From contig NZ_JBDKWZ010000001.1 of assembly GCF_039710355.1 (NCBI RefSeq), forward strand, positions 744,001 to 808,000: a DNA stretch of 64,000 nucleotides, read 5' to 3'. Positions 17,254 to 26,092 of the stretch are shown piece by piece. Position 1 is the stretch's first letter. Each line of letters opens with the position of its first letter. A program made the position numbers and the translations under genes. Source of the DNA: Rapidithrix thailandica (GTDB taxonomy: Bacteria; Bacteroidota; Bacteroidia; Cytophagales; Flammeovirgaceae). The notes beneath the pieces were generated by a model. The model did not search any database, had not been told where the DNA came from, and worked only from the letters and a program-made list of their open reading frames with translations.

Positions 17254-18579
17254 ATGGATTTTCAACTCATTGACCCCATCATATTGATAGAAGCAGGAAT
17301 TGTTCTGCTCATTATCATCGTACAATTAGTCGTATCGGGAAAAAACCGGGTGACGATTGCAGAGTTAAAAAACATTTTTCCCGAGTCTTATCAGTTAGCC
17401 TTGGATTTTGTTTCCACAAAACCACAAACCGCTGTAGAGAAGGAGAAAGATGAGAGTAGTAGTGCGGAACAGGATCCGGCTCATAAGGTGGCTGTGATTC
17501 GCAGAGATGGAGAGTTTAGCCAGATTTTTCAACAGATTGTAGAAGTAATCAACGATTACTTAGTCAAAAATAAAGGCGGAGCCAGCTTTCCGGCCATTCG
17601 CGAAATCACCGAGCGAAGAGCCAAATCCCTGGAAGATGCGATTGAAACCGTATTGGCCTTACCGCTGTACATGGGATTGTTGGGTACCTTCTCCGGGGTG
17701 ATTATCGGTTTAATCAAAATTGCCATGGTCGGTGTGACGGATGCCGCTATTCAGTCCTTTGTAGGAGGGGTATTAGTGGGGATGCTAGCCAGTTCATTCG
17801 GTTTGTTCTTGACCATCCGGAATAACCAGACCTTTAAAAATGCGAAAAAGGTACGCGATCAGGAATTGTATGACTTTTTCAATTTCGTCAGAGCGAACTT
17901 GATTCCTCCATCTCATAAGCACTTGCCTTCGGATTTTAAATCATTGCGCTATAACCTGGCAGCCTTTAGCGATGAATTTATCACTTACCAATCACAACTC
18001 AATAATTCCTTGGTGGATACTTTGAAGCAGCTGGAAGACTTAAAGGATGTGATGCACGGAATTCGCAATCTGGAAAGTGGCATTAATCATATTGCGGATT
18101 ATATCAAAGACAGTAATCATTTGATGGAAAAGCAGTCGGCCAATCTGAGTGAGATTACCCATAAAACTGCGGCATTGACTACCGAAATTACCCATAATAT
18201 TGAATCGATGGATGGGAAAATGCGGGATATGATGTACGAGCAACGTATGGCCATTGCCAATATGGGAAGCGGAGGTATGACAGCCATGACAGAAACGGCC
18301 ACTCAAGAGTCGGTGGTTACACAACAGGAGTCCGCCAAATTTAACCAGGCAGTGATTGAACGCCTGGAAGACCATGAAGCTGCGACTCGCCAAATCGGTA
18401 CTCAATTGAATAACTTGTACAGCTTTTTGCAAAAGTCGGGGGAAGAGTCTACCAAGAAAAGTTTTTTAAACTCGGGAAGCTTCAAATTCTTTACGTTTAT
18501 GGGTTCCCTGGCATCCATTCTGGCGGTGGTCGCTTTAGGTTATTATTTGATTTTTGAGGTATTTCCAACGCTATTTTAA
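17254..18579 (+). CDS. MotA/TolQ/ExbB-type ion channel subunit (ZorA-like) with coiled coil and C-terminal TM
   Basis: Inner-membrane channel protein of 441 residues. A first helix lies at about 8-27. The channel signature PLYMGLLGTFSGVIIGLI (137-154) is in the second, and SFVGGVLVGMLASSFGLFLTI (168-188) forms the third. Residues 220-330 look like a long coiled coil, and a fourth membrane helix (411-435) closes the protein, which is unusual for MotA, TolQ or ExbB. The next gene encodes a MotB/ZorB-like partner, so a proton- or sodium-driven rotary complex of the 5:2 type is likely. No flagellar, Tol-Pal, TonB or gliding genes are near. The function of the complex is unknown. Confidence 0.82.
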   Translation: MDFQLIDPIILIEAGIVLLIIIVQLVVSGKNRVTIAELKNIFPESYQLALDFVSTKPQTAVEKEKDESSSAEQDPAHKVAVIRRDGEFSQIFQQIVEVINDYLVKNKGGASFPAIREITERRAKSLEDAIETVLALPLYMGLLGTFSGVIIGLIKIAMVGVTDAAIQSFVGGVLVGMLASSFGLFLTIRNNQTFKNAKKVRDQELYDFFNFVRANLIPPSHKHLPSDFKSLRYNLAAFSDEFITYQSQLNNSLVDTLKQLEDLKDVMHGIRNLESGINHIADYIKDSNHLMEKQSANLSEITHKTAALTTEITHNIESMDGKMRDMMYEQRMAIANMGSGGMTAMTETATQESVVTQQESAKFNQAVIERLEDHEAATRQIGTQLNNLYSFLQKSGEESTKKSFLNSGSFKFFTFMGSLASILAVVALGYYLIFEVFPTLF

Positions 18580-18690
18580 AAACCGGGTGAGATGGAGGGT
18601 TCCCTGTTTCTTGATAAGCAGTAATCCGGATGTACTCCATTGATCAAATGCCTCATTTCCTGATCATGAATATCTAAATGAAACCAACTT

Positions 18691-19512
18691 ATGAAACATA
18701 AATCCTCCCATATATTTTGGGCCAGTTATGCTGATTTGATGACCGCTTTATTCATTATTACATTGGTACTTTTCGTGCTGAGTTATAAGATGTTTAAAGA
18801 CAAAGCCTTGGCATTTTTGGCGCAACAGGAAGAATTGGATAGCCGGACAGCCCTTCTCTCTGACCGGGAATTGGAACTGGAAGATCTGCGAGCTCATTTA
18901 TTGTCGGAAAAGTTTCTGGCAGATTCCCTGGTGGATGAGTTAGAGGCAGAGCGAAGCCGGCTGTATGTATTGGAACAAGAATACCGCAAATTGATGGAAA
19001 TCGAGCAGGCCATTTCCAAATTGGACCCTCAATATTTTGAATACCAAGCCCAGTACAAACGGCATATTCTGAAAACCCAAGTACAATTTGCCACCGGAAA
19101 AGCCCAGATTCAATCCCAGTACCATGAGATGTTAAAAAGTGCGGGAATGGAACTGAAAGCCTTGATCGATAGCTTGGATGTGGAGACCAATGTTAAGTAT
19201 ATGCTGGTGATTGAAGGAAGTGCTTCCAAAGACAGGTACGAGCGCAATTATGAATTGAGTTATGAGCGGGCTATGCAGCTGTATGAGCTTTGGAAAAAAC
19301 AAGGAATAGAATTTAACCAGGACATCATTCAAGTGATCATTGCAGGGAGTGGAACCGGTGGAGTAGGCCGGGTGGTAGGAGATGAAAAGAAAAACCAGCG
19401 GTTTATCATTCAGATCATTCCGAAAGTGGGCACCATAGAATTTGCCGATTTTGAGGAGTTAAAACGCAGAACGGAAGACTTGCTGGAAGACACTACATAT
19501 TTCCAAAACTAA
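18691..19512 (+). CDS. MotB/ZorB-like OmpA-domain protein
   Basis: Inner-membrane protein of 273 residues with a periplasmic OmpA-like domain. The single helix FWASYADLMTALFIITLVLF (residues 9-28) carries the MotB/ZorB pattern, with Asp15 as the probable ion-carrying residue. Residues 35-110 are a charged coiled coil. Residues 125-250 form the OmpA-like fold (VQFATGKAQI, EGSASKDRYERNYELSYERAMQLYELW), where the usual peptidoglycan-binding GHTD is replaced by GSAS. It follows its MotA-like partner by 111 bases. The pair resembles ZorAB of Zorya phage defence, but no ZorC, ZorD or ZorE gene is present. Confidence 0.85.
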   Translation: MKHKSSHIFWASYADLMTALFIITLVLFVLSYKMFKDKALAFLAQQEELDSRTALLSDRELELEDLRAHLLSEKFLADSLVDELEAERSRLYVLEQEYRKLMEIEQAISKLDPQYFEYQAQYKRHILKTQVQFATGKAQIQSQYHEMLKSAGMELKALIDSLDVETNVKYMLVIEGSASKDRYERNYELSYERAMQLYELWKKQGIEFNQDIIQVIIAGSGTGGVGRVVGDEKKNQRFIIQIIPKVGTIEFADFEELKRRTEDLLEDTTYFQN

Positions 19513-19919
19513 TGATTGGGCTTTATGGCCCCCCGTCCGATTAGAAAAAACAGAGGCTGCCTTAAAGGGCAGCCTTGCTGTTATAAAGCGATGAACAAGT
19601 ATCAGGCGCTTGTTTATACTCTCCCGGCCTGAAGGGAATAGGAGAGCTCTCTTAACATCGGAACAAATGTAGTCAATAACTTTGTAAGTCCGCGTTAAAA
19701 AAAAGTTAAAATACCTATTATAGGCTATCATCTTTTAAAGATACAAACTTTGGTTGAGAACTAAAATGTAAAGGATAGGCTAGAAGTGTTCGATAACAAT
19801 GTGTATGAATGGAAATTGTATCCTGAAGGTATTGGGTATAATTAGAAAGGAATTATTTTGAGCCAATCCCCCTTGGGAACTTGTACGCCACAGGGGGAGC
19901 GTTATCATTTTGTGACCGT
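19513..19919. other. Intergenic region after the MotB-like gene
   Basis: No gene visible. A small hairpin aggctgcc/ggcagcct (19554-19575) follows the MotB-like gene and could be its terminator, although the T run is weak. A stem tccccct/aggggga (19867-19873 and 19892-19898) lies just downstream of the reverse-strand BlaI-type gene and may end that transcript. Confidence 0.5.
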
Positions 19920-20315
19920 TTATTTTTGCGGACTTTCTCCCTCTTTTAAATGATCTTTTACATGGTGAAGCATCTCTTCAAGTTCATGCACATCCATATT
20001 GCTGTCTTTGGCAAAAAAGGAAACAAGCTTTTCAAAAGAACCGCCAAAGTAGTTGGATAAGAAGTTCTTAAGAAAAAAACTTTGATAGTGTTTTTTCTCC
20101 ACTAATGGATAGTATTCATAGGTTTTTCCATAAGCCGTATGCCCCACAAATCCTTTCGTTTCCAAAATACGGATGATCGTGGAAATGGTGTTATAAGCCG
20201 GTTTCTTTCCTTCAGCATTGAGGGGTAACTCTTTGATCACATCTTTGACAAACGCCTTTTTCAAATTCCATAATACTTGCATGACTTGCTCCTCGGCTTT
20301 GGTAAGTTCTTTCAT
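19920..20315 (-). CDS. BlaI/MecI/CopY-family transcriptional repressor
   Basis: Winged-helix repressor of 131 residues. The N-terminal domain (LTKAEEQVMQVLWNLKKAFVKDVIKEL, NTISTIIRILETKGFV) is the BlaI DNA-binding fold; the rest (residues 80-131) forms the dimerisation part. BlaI proteins usually pair with a BlaR1-type membrane protease that cleaves them, and no such gene is adjacent. Divergent from it, 163 bases away, is the hen1-pnkp pair, so this repressor is the best local candidate to control RNA repair. The palindrome at 20338-20354 overlaps its own -7 promoter element. Confidence 0.88.
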   Translation of the reverse strand: MKELTKAEEQVMQVLWNLKKAFVKDVIKELPLNAEGKKPAYNTISTIIRILETKGFVGHTAYGKTYEYYPLVEKKHYQSFFLKNFLSNYFGGSFEKLVSFFAKDSNMDVHELEEMLHHVKDHLKEGESPQK

Positions 20316-20337
20316 AGTTATATTTATATTTTAACTT

Positions 20338-20354
20338 GCTATCTCAAAGATAGC
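20338..20354 (-). promoter_or_regulatory. Candidate operator and promoter of the BlaI-type gene
   Basis: Perfect palindrome gctatct-caa-agatagc. On the reverse strand it contains TATCTTTG (20352-20345), a match to the Bacteroidota -7 consensus, about 30 bases before the BlaI-type start codon. A repressor bound here would cover its own promoter. Confidence 0.6.
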
Positions 20355-20359
20355 TTTCT

Positions 20360-20425
20360 CTGCGCAGCCTACAAACTAAGAAAATAGTTATTGTGAAAAG
20401 CTTAAAAGAAAAATCGACTGCGCAG
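20360..20425. promoter_or_regulatory. Pair of ctgcgcag palindromes between blaI-type and hen1 genes
   Basis: The octamer palindrome ctgcgcag occurs twice (20360-20367 and 20418-20425), 58 bases apart. The second copy lies about 20 bases before a possible hen1 -7 element TAATTTTG (20447-20454). An aacta-N6-tagtt inverted repeat lies between them (20373-20388). These may be protein-binding sites shared by the divergent genes. Confidence 0.4.
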
Positions 20426-20478
20426 AAAGATTGCATAGGCATCTTCTAATTTTGAGGTATTCATAATAAAAGAAATTT

Positions 20479-21876
20479 ATGTTATTATCCATTAGTACTA
20501 CCCATCAACCGGCTACGGATCTTGGATATTTACTGCACAAGCATCCTGATAAAGTCCAAGAATTTAAGGTGACCGCAGGGCAGGCACATGTGTTTTACCC
20601 CGAAGCGACAGAAGAGAAATGTACGGCAGTGATGTTGTTGGACATAGATCCGGTGGATTTAGTGAGAACATTAAAAGTGCCGGGTAGCAGTTTTATGTTG
20701 CAGCATTACGTCAATGACCGGCCTTATGTGGCTTCTTCTTTTATGAGTTCGGCTATTGCCAAAGTTTACTCCAGTGCGTTGGGGGGGAAGTGCAATGACA
20801 AACCGGCATTGCCCGGTCAAGCCCTTCCTTTGGAAGCTAGGATTGCCGTGGTAAAAGTGAAAGGAGGGGAAGCCTTCTTGCGAAAAGTATTTGAACCGTT
20901 GGGGTATGAGTTGGAAGTCGAACAACATATGTTGGACAAACATTTTGACAGCTGGGGAAACAGTCCGTATTTTACCATCAAACTAAAAAATACACTGCCT
21001 CTGAAAGCATTGCTTTCCCATCTGTATGTTTTGTTGCCAGTGTTTGATTTGGAAAAACATTATTGGGTATCAGAACACGACATTGAAGTGCTGTTGCACA
21101 AAGGGGACACCTGGCTCAATGAGCATCCTGAAAAAGAAATGATTACCCGTAGGTATTTGAAAAATATAGGAGGCTTGACCCGGAGAGCATTACAACGCTT
21201 GGTAGAAGAAAATGAGATAGAGGAAGAAGTGGAAAAAGTGAAGGATCAAGCGGTTGTGGAGAAAAAGGAGTCTTTGCACCAACTGCGCTTGATGGCTGCG
21301 CTAAGCCAACTGAAAGCATCGGGAGCGAAAAAAGTGTTGGATTTGGGTTGTGGTAATGGAAAGTTGTTAAAACTCTTGCTTAAAGAAAGCCAGTTTGAGA
21401 AAATTCTGGGAATGGATGTATCTTTTAGAGAACTGCAAAAAGCCAAAGAAAAACTATGGTTAGACGCTGCTTCGCCAAAACTCCAGGAACGGATTCAACT
21501 GATCCAAGGCTCCTTGACATATCGTGACAAACGCTTGGAAAATTTTGAGGCTGCGGCCTTGGTAGAAGTGATCGAGCATGTGGATGAAGAAAGACTTCCG
21601 GCTCTGGAAAGAGTAGTTTTTGAATTTGCCGGACCAAAAACCGTAGTACTTACGACTCCGAATGCCGAATACAACCAAAAGTATGAATTCCTCTCACCGG
21701 AGGCTTTCCGGCATAGCGATCACCGGTTTGAATGGACGCGTAAGCAATTTCAGGAATGGACAACACATATATGCGAATCCTTCCGGTACCAAGTAGAAAT
21801 ACATCCCATAGGTGAAGAAGATGAAAGCGTTGGGGCTTCCTCTCAAATGGCCGTGTTTAAGAAAATAGAAGAATAA
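20479..21876 (+). CDS. hen1: Hen1, 3'-terminal RNA ribose 2'-O-methyltransferase
   Basis: Bacterial Hen1 of 465 residues, full length for the family. The N-terminal half (about 1-245) is the bacterial-specific domain that binds and activates the Pnkp ligase. The C-terminal half (about 275-465) is an S-adenosylmethionine-dependent methyltransferase: VLDLGCGNGKLLKLL binds the cofactor, and the EVIEH segment with a later His in SDHRFEW supplies the metal ligands of the Hen1 catalytic site. It adds a 2'-O-methyl group to the 3' end of cleaved RNA so that the repaired junction resists re-cleavage. pnkp follows by 73 bases, and a BlaI-type repressor is divergent. Confidence 0.95.
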   Translation: MLLSISTTHQPATDLGYLLHKHPDKVQEFKVTAGQAHVFYPEATEEKCTAVMLLDIDPVDLVRTLKVPGSSFMLQHYVNDRPYVASSFMSSAIAKVYSSALGGKCNDKPALPGQALPLEARIAVVKVKGGEAFLRKVFEPLGYELEVEQHMLDKHFDSWGNSPYFTIKLKNTLPLKALLSHLYVLLPVFDLEKHYWVSEHDIEVLLHKGDTWLNEHPEKEMITRRYLKNIGGLTRRALQRLVEENEIEEEVEKVKDQAVVEKKESLHQLRLMAALSQLKASGAKKVLDLGCGNGKLLKLLLKESQFEKILGMDVSFRELQKAKEKLWLDAASPKLQERIQLIQGSLTYRDKRLENFEAAALVEVIEHVDEERLPALERVVFEFAGPKTVVLTTPNAEYNQKYEFLSPEAFRHSDHRFEWTRKQFQEWTTHICESFRYQVEIHPIGEEDESVGASSQMAVFKKIEE

Positions 21877-21949
21877 TGGATCGCTTGGGGAAGTAATGTC
21901 TGTTGACGACAGGCACAAATACATTCAAAAGACTTTAATCTGAAAATTC

Positions 21950-24499
21950 ATGAATATTCAACTACCTGAGCTGTCCTTGGTCATATTAGTAGGGGCCAGC
22001 AGCTCCGGAAAATCTACGTTCGCCAAAAAGCATTTTTTGCCTACGGAAATTATCTCATCCGATTATTGCCGGGCTTTGGTTTCGGATGACGAAAACAGTA
22101 TGGAGGCAACCAAAGATGCTTTTGAGCTTTTACACTATATGGTAGGTAAGAGGCTAAAACGGGGAAAGCTTACCGTCATTGATGCCACCAACATACAGGC
22201 GGATGCCCGAAAGCCTTTGTTGGTGCTTGCCAAACAATACCATTGTATCCCGGTGGTGATTGCACTGAATTTACCCATTAGACTATTAAAAGACCGGCAT
22301 GCTTTGCGCAATGACCGGGACTTTGCCGAGTATGTATTGGTCAATCATCAGAAAAGTTTAAAACGCTCACTTAAATCCTTCAAGCGGGAAGGAATCCGGA
22401 AGGCCTATGTGTTGAATTCGCCCGAAGAGATAGAAGAAACGACTATTGTACGGGAGCCTCTTTGGAATAATAAAAAACACGAACCGGGACCCTTCGATAT
22501 CATAGGAGATATTCACGGTTGTTTTGAGGAATTGGTAACATTGCTTGAAAAGCTGGGTTATCGCATAGAGAAAAACGATAAAAACTACCAGGTGCAAGCC
22601 CCGGAGGGCCGGAAGGCTATTTTTCTGGGAGATCTGGTTGACCGGGGACCAAACTCTCCGGAAGTGTTGCGTTTGGTAATGAGTATGGTCAAAAGTGGGC
22701 TTGCTTTATGTGTGCCCGGGAACCATGATGTAAAATTACTGCGCAAACTGAATGGTAAAAATGTAAACCTCAATCACGGTTTGGCTGAAACCATGGAACA
22801 ACTGGCGAGTGAACCGGAGGCGTTTATTCAGGAAATACGCGAATTTATTCATGCTTTGGTGAGTCACTATGTGTTGGATAGTGGGAACTTAGTGGTTGCC
22901 CATGCCGGCCTGAGGGAAGAGCTACAAGGAAGGGGTTCCGGGGCTGTCCGTTCTTTTTGTATGTATGGCGAAACGACCGGGGAAATCGATGAGTTTGGCT
23001 TACCTGTCCGGTACAATTGGGCAAGAGAATACAAAGGCAAAGCCATGGTGGTATATGGACATACACCTGTGCCGGAAGCGGAATGGTTGAACAATACCAT
23101 CGACATTGATACGGGCTGTGTGTTCGGTGGGGAATTGACAGCTTTGCGTTATCCCGAAAAAGAATTGGTAAGTGTAGAAGCGCAAAAAATATATTGTGAG
23201 CCTGTAAAACCGCTACAAACACCCGAACTCTCGGCCACTGCCCAACAAGCTTATGACGATGTGTTGGACATCGAAGACGTCAGTGGTAAACGGATTGTCT
23301 ATACCCGTTTGGGAAAATCAATTACGTTAAAAGAAGAAAACTCCATAGCTGCCTTGGAGGTAATGTCGCGTTTTGGGGTTCATCCCAAATGGATGATTTA
23401 TTTACCGCCTACCATGTCGCCGACCGAAACCAGCGTTTTGCCGGATCTTTTGGAACATCCTTCGGAAGGCTTTCAATATTATGTAAAGCAAGGTGTTCAA
23501 AAAGTGATTTGTGAAGAAAAACATATGGGCTCCAGGGCGGTGGTGATTGTTTGCAAAGAAAAAGAAGTGGCTCAGAGGCGGTTTGGGTTGAAACATGCCT
23601 CTTGGGGTGTCTGTTATACGCGAACCGGCAGAAGCTTTTTTAACGACAACACCTTGGAAATGCAATTTCTGGAACGGGTTCATCAAGCCTTGAGTGCAAC
23701 TGGGTTTTGGGAAGAACAGGAAACGGATTGGGTTTGCTTGGACTGTGAATTAATGCCTTGGTCCGCCAAAGCCAAAGACTTGATTTTAAAACAATATGCT
23801 GCCGTAGGGGCCTCCGGGACATATGCCTTACAAGAAAGCATCACATTGTTAGAACAGGCGCAGAACAGAGGCCTTGAAGTGGATGAATTGGCCCGCTCAT
23901 TTGAAAATAAATACGAAACCATCGATTTGTATACCCAAGCGTATCGAAGGTATTGTCATGAGGTGAAAGGCCTGGAAGGGTTAAAGTTGGCTCCTTTTCA
24001 TATTTTAGCCACCGAAGGAAAAGTACATACGGACAAAGATCATGAATGGCATATGCAAACTATTGCCCGCTTTTGTAAAGGAGATGAGCAACTGCTCATG
24101 GCGACCCCTTATAAAGTGGTGGATTTGCATCAGGAAACCTCTGTACAAGAAGCCACACAATGGTGGGAAGACTTGACCCGTAAGGGAGGAGAGGGGATGG
24201 TGATCAAACCGTATCAGTTTGTGGCAACTACTGAGAGAGGCTTAGTACAACCGGCGGTGAAATGCCGGGGAAAAGAGTATTTGCGGATTATTTATGGTCC
24301 GGGATATTCGGAGCCTCAGCAAATGAAACGTTTGAAACACCGGAATTTATCCCGGAAACGTTCATTGGCCCTGCGGGAATTTTCTCTTGGAGTAGAAGCC
24401 TTGGAAAGGTTTGTGAAAAAAGAGCCTTTGAGAAAAACCCATGAATGTGTGTTTGGCGTGTTGGCATTGGAAAGCGAGGAAGTAGATCCGCGCTTGTAA
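21950..24499 (+). CDS. pnkp: Pnkp, polynucleotide kinase-phosphatase-ligase for RNA repair
   Basis: Three-domain bacterial RNA repair enzyme of 849 residues. The kinase at residues 1-165 has P-loop GASSSGKST (15-23) and phosphorylates 5'-OH ends. The metallophosphatase at about 180-420 has DIHG (187-190), GDLVDRG (227-233) and GNHD (257-260), and removes 2',3'-cyclic phosphates. The ligase/adenylyltransferase at about 470-849 has the nucleophile motif KHMGSR with Lys524. Pnkp alone is adenylated but needs Hen1 for ligation, and hen1 is directly upstream. All key residues are present, so the pair should be active. A strong hairpin terminator follows immediately. Confidence 0.96.
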   Translation: MNIQLPELSLVILVGASSSGKSTFAKKHFLPTEIISSDYCRALVSDDENSMEATKDAFELLHYMVGKRLKRGKLTVIDATNIQADARKPLLVLAKQYHCIPVVIALNLPIRLLKDRHALRNDRDFAEYVLVNHQKSLKRSLKSFKREGIRKAYVLNSPEEIEETTIVREPLWNNKKHEPGPFDIIGDIHGCFEELVTLLEKLGYRIEKNDKNYQVQAPEGRKAIFLGDLVDRGPNSPEVLRLVMSMVKSGLALCVPGNHDVKLLRKLNGKNVNLNHGLAETMEQLASEPEAFIQEIREFIHALVSHYVLDSGNLVVAHAGLREELQGRGSGAVRSFCMYGETTGEIDEFGLPVRYNWAREYKGKAMVVYGHTPVPEAEWLNNTIDIDTGCVFGGELTALRYPEKELVSVEAQKIYCEPVKPLQTPELSATAQQAYDDVLDIEDVSGKRIVYTRLGKSITLKEENSIAALEVMSRFGVHPKWMIYLPPTMSPTETSVLPDLLEHPSEGFQYYVKQGVQKVICEEKHMGSRAVVIVCKEKEVAQRRFGLKHASWGVCYTRTGRSFFNDNTLEMQFLERVHQALSATGFWEEQETDWVCLDCELMPWSAKAKDLILKQYAAVGASGTYALQESITLLEQAQNRGLEVDELARSFENKYETIDLYTQAYRRYCHEVKGLEGLKLAPFHILATEGKVHTDKDHEWHMQTIARFCKGDEQLLMATPYKVVDLHQETSVQEATQWWEDLTRKGGEGMVIKPYQFVATTERGLVQPAVKCRGKEYLRIIYGPGYSEPQQMKRLKHRNLSRKRSLALREFSLGVEALERFVKKEPLRKTHECVFGVLALESEEVDPRL

Positions 24500-24505
24500 A
24501 AAAAG

Positions 24506-24540
24506 CAAGTCCGTAAATGGATGCTTACGGACTTGTTCTT
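24506..24540 (+). terminator. Terminator of hen1-pnkp
   Basis: Stem caagtccgtaa (24506-24516) with ttacggacttg (24525-24535) followed by ttctttt, starting six bases after the pnkp stop codon. Confidence 0.85.
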
Positions 24541-24765
24541 TTAATTCGTATTTATAAACCTTTTACCGGTTTTTTAATGGAGAAGTGAATTAAACTTTTT
24601 CTTTTTCCTAAAAAATGTTTCAAAAACGCCTCCTCTGTGTTACTTTTTTCAACAATAGCTTTGGCTATTCTCTTCAAAAAGTGCCTTGATGAGCCGATTT
24701 TGATTCTATTTTCGGTCAAAAACTATAAGTTTAAATCACTTCGGAGTATCAAAACTCTCAAAACC

Positions 24766-25584
24766 CTACAATATTTCGCCAAGATAAACGGCCATTTCCT
24801 GTTGTAAGGTTTGGGCGGCTTTTCCGGCAGCCTCTGCAAAATCCTCTTTGGCGGAAGCATAGATGATGCCTCTGGACGAATTCACCAATAAGCCACAATC
24901 TTTATTCATTCCGTATTTAGACACCTCTTCCAAACTTCCTCCTTGAGCTCCTACTCCCGGAACCAGCAGAAAGTGATCGGGGGCAATGGCCCGGATTTCT
25001 TGCAGTTTTTGAGCTTGTGTAGCACCTACCACATACATTAGTTGTTCGGTACTGCCCCAAGACTGGCTTGTGGTAATGACCCGTTCAAACAGGGCTGTTC
25101 CTTCCGAGTCCACGCGTAAATGCTGAAAATCACTACTTCCTTTGTTCGAAGTAAGAGCTAACAAGATGACCCACTTGTTTTCAAATTCCAGAAAGGGCGT
25201 GACGGAATCTTCTCCCATGTAAGGCGCTACCGTGATGGAATCAAAATCCATTTGTTCGAAAAAGGCCTGTGCATACATTTTGGACGTATTGCCGATGTCG
25301 CCACGTTTGGCATCGGCAATGGTGAAAATTTCCTTGGGAATATATTCCAAGGTTTTTTGCAAACTATCCCATCCCCGCGGTCCCATGGCTTCATAAAAGG
25401 CAATATTGGGTTTGTAAGCGACACAGTATTCTGCAGTGGCATCGATGATTTGCTTGTTAAAGGCAAATACCGGATCTTCCTCTTTCAGCAAATGAGTGGG
25501 AATCTTTGTCAAATCGGTATCCAAACCCACACATAGGTAAGATTGCTTTTTCTTAATCTGCTCAACTAAAGCTTGTTTATTCAT
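24766..25584 (-). CDS. pyrF: Orotidine 5'-phosphate decarboxylase, subfamily 2
   Basis: Cytosolic enzyme of 272 residues that decarboxylates OMP to UMP, the last step of de novo pyrimidine synthesis. The signature LCVGLDTDLTKIP begins the barrel and DAKRGDIGNTSKMYA (about residues 88-102) contains the catalytic Lys and Asp. Length and the GLLVNSSRGIIYA segment fit the longer subfamily 2 found in Bacteroidota and mycobacteria. It is transcribed alone. Confidence 0.95.
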   Translation of the reverse strand: MNKQALVEQIKKKQSYLCVGLDTDLTKIPTHLLKEEDPVFAFNKQIIDATAEYCVAYKPNIAFYEAMGPRGWDSLQKTLEYIPKEIFTIADAKRGDIGNTSKMYAQAFFEQMDFDSITVAPYMGEDSVTPFLEFENKWVILLALTSNKGSSDFQHLRVDSEGTALFERVITTSQSWGSTEQLMYVVGATQAQKLQEIRAIAPDHFLLVPGVGAQGGSLEEVSKYGMNKDCGLLVNSSRGIIYASAKEDFAEAAGKAAQTLQQEMAVYLGEIL

Positions 25585-25710
25585 AGGTGTAAGAAGTTTA
25601 ATCAGAGGAGACAGGAAGAAGGAGACAGAACAAATGGTTGACTGCTTCTTATGCCATTCACGCTCCTTTGTTAAAATGCGTACAAAATTTTAATACTTGT
25701 TTATTTCTGT

Positions 25711-26046
25711 TTATAGCAATTCTGTAGAAGGGTCCCAGTAATGGGTTTTGAAATCCACGATTTTATCTTCCTTCACTTTAATCCCTTCTTTTTTCAAGAG
25801 CTCTTCCATTCTTGTAGGGGTTTCAAAATGGTGTTTTCCCGAAAGTAATCCTTTACTGTTGACTACCCGGTGGGCAGGTACATCTTTTTGCCCATGGGCT
25901 GCATTCATTGCCCAGCCTACCATGCGTGCCCCCGATTTTAGTCCTAGGTACTTGGCAATTGCCCCATAAGAAGTCACCCTGCCTTCCGGAATCAGGCGGG
26001 TTACCTCATACACATCTTGAAAAAAGTTTTGATCGTATTTGGTCAT
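25711..26046 (-). CDS. Alkyltransferase-like (ATL/MGMT-family) protein, active Cys replaced
   Basis: Small DNA-binding protein of 111 residues with the fold of O6-alkylguanine-DNA alkyltransferase: YEVTRLIPEGRVTSYGAIA, the Arg-finger region SGARMVGWAMN, and PAHRVV. The catalytic motif of true MGMT is PCHRV; here Ala58 replaces Cys, so it cannot take up the alkyl group. ATL proteins usually carry Trp at this place and flag damage for nucleotide excision repair, so PAHRV is a less common variant. The ATG at 26046 gives a normal N-terminus; an upstream start at 26073 is less likely. Confidence 0.85.
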   Translation of the reverse strand: MTKYDQNFFQDVYEVTRLIPEGRVTSYGAIAKYLGLKSGARMVGWAMNAAHGQKDVPAHRVVNSKGLLSGKHHFETPTRMEELLKKEGIKVKEDKIVDFKTHYWDPSTELL

Positions 26047-26092
26047 ACCGGTACTTACTTTCCAAGCTTTCACAGGCCGGAAATTGTTGAAA

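Noticed and set aside
17254..19512. A complete Zorya defence system
   Set aside because: Only the A- and B-like genes are present. No ZorC, ZorD, ZorE, ZorF or ZorG homologue lies within reach, so I do not call it Zorya.
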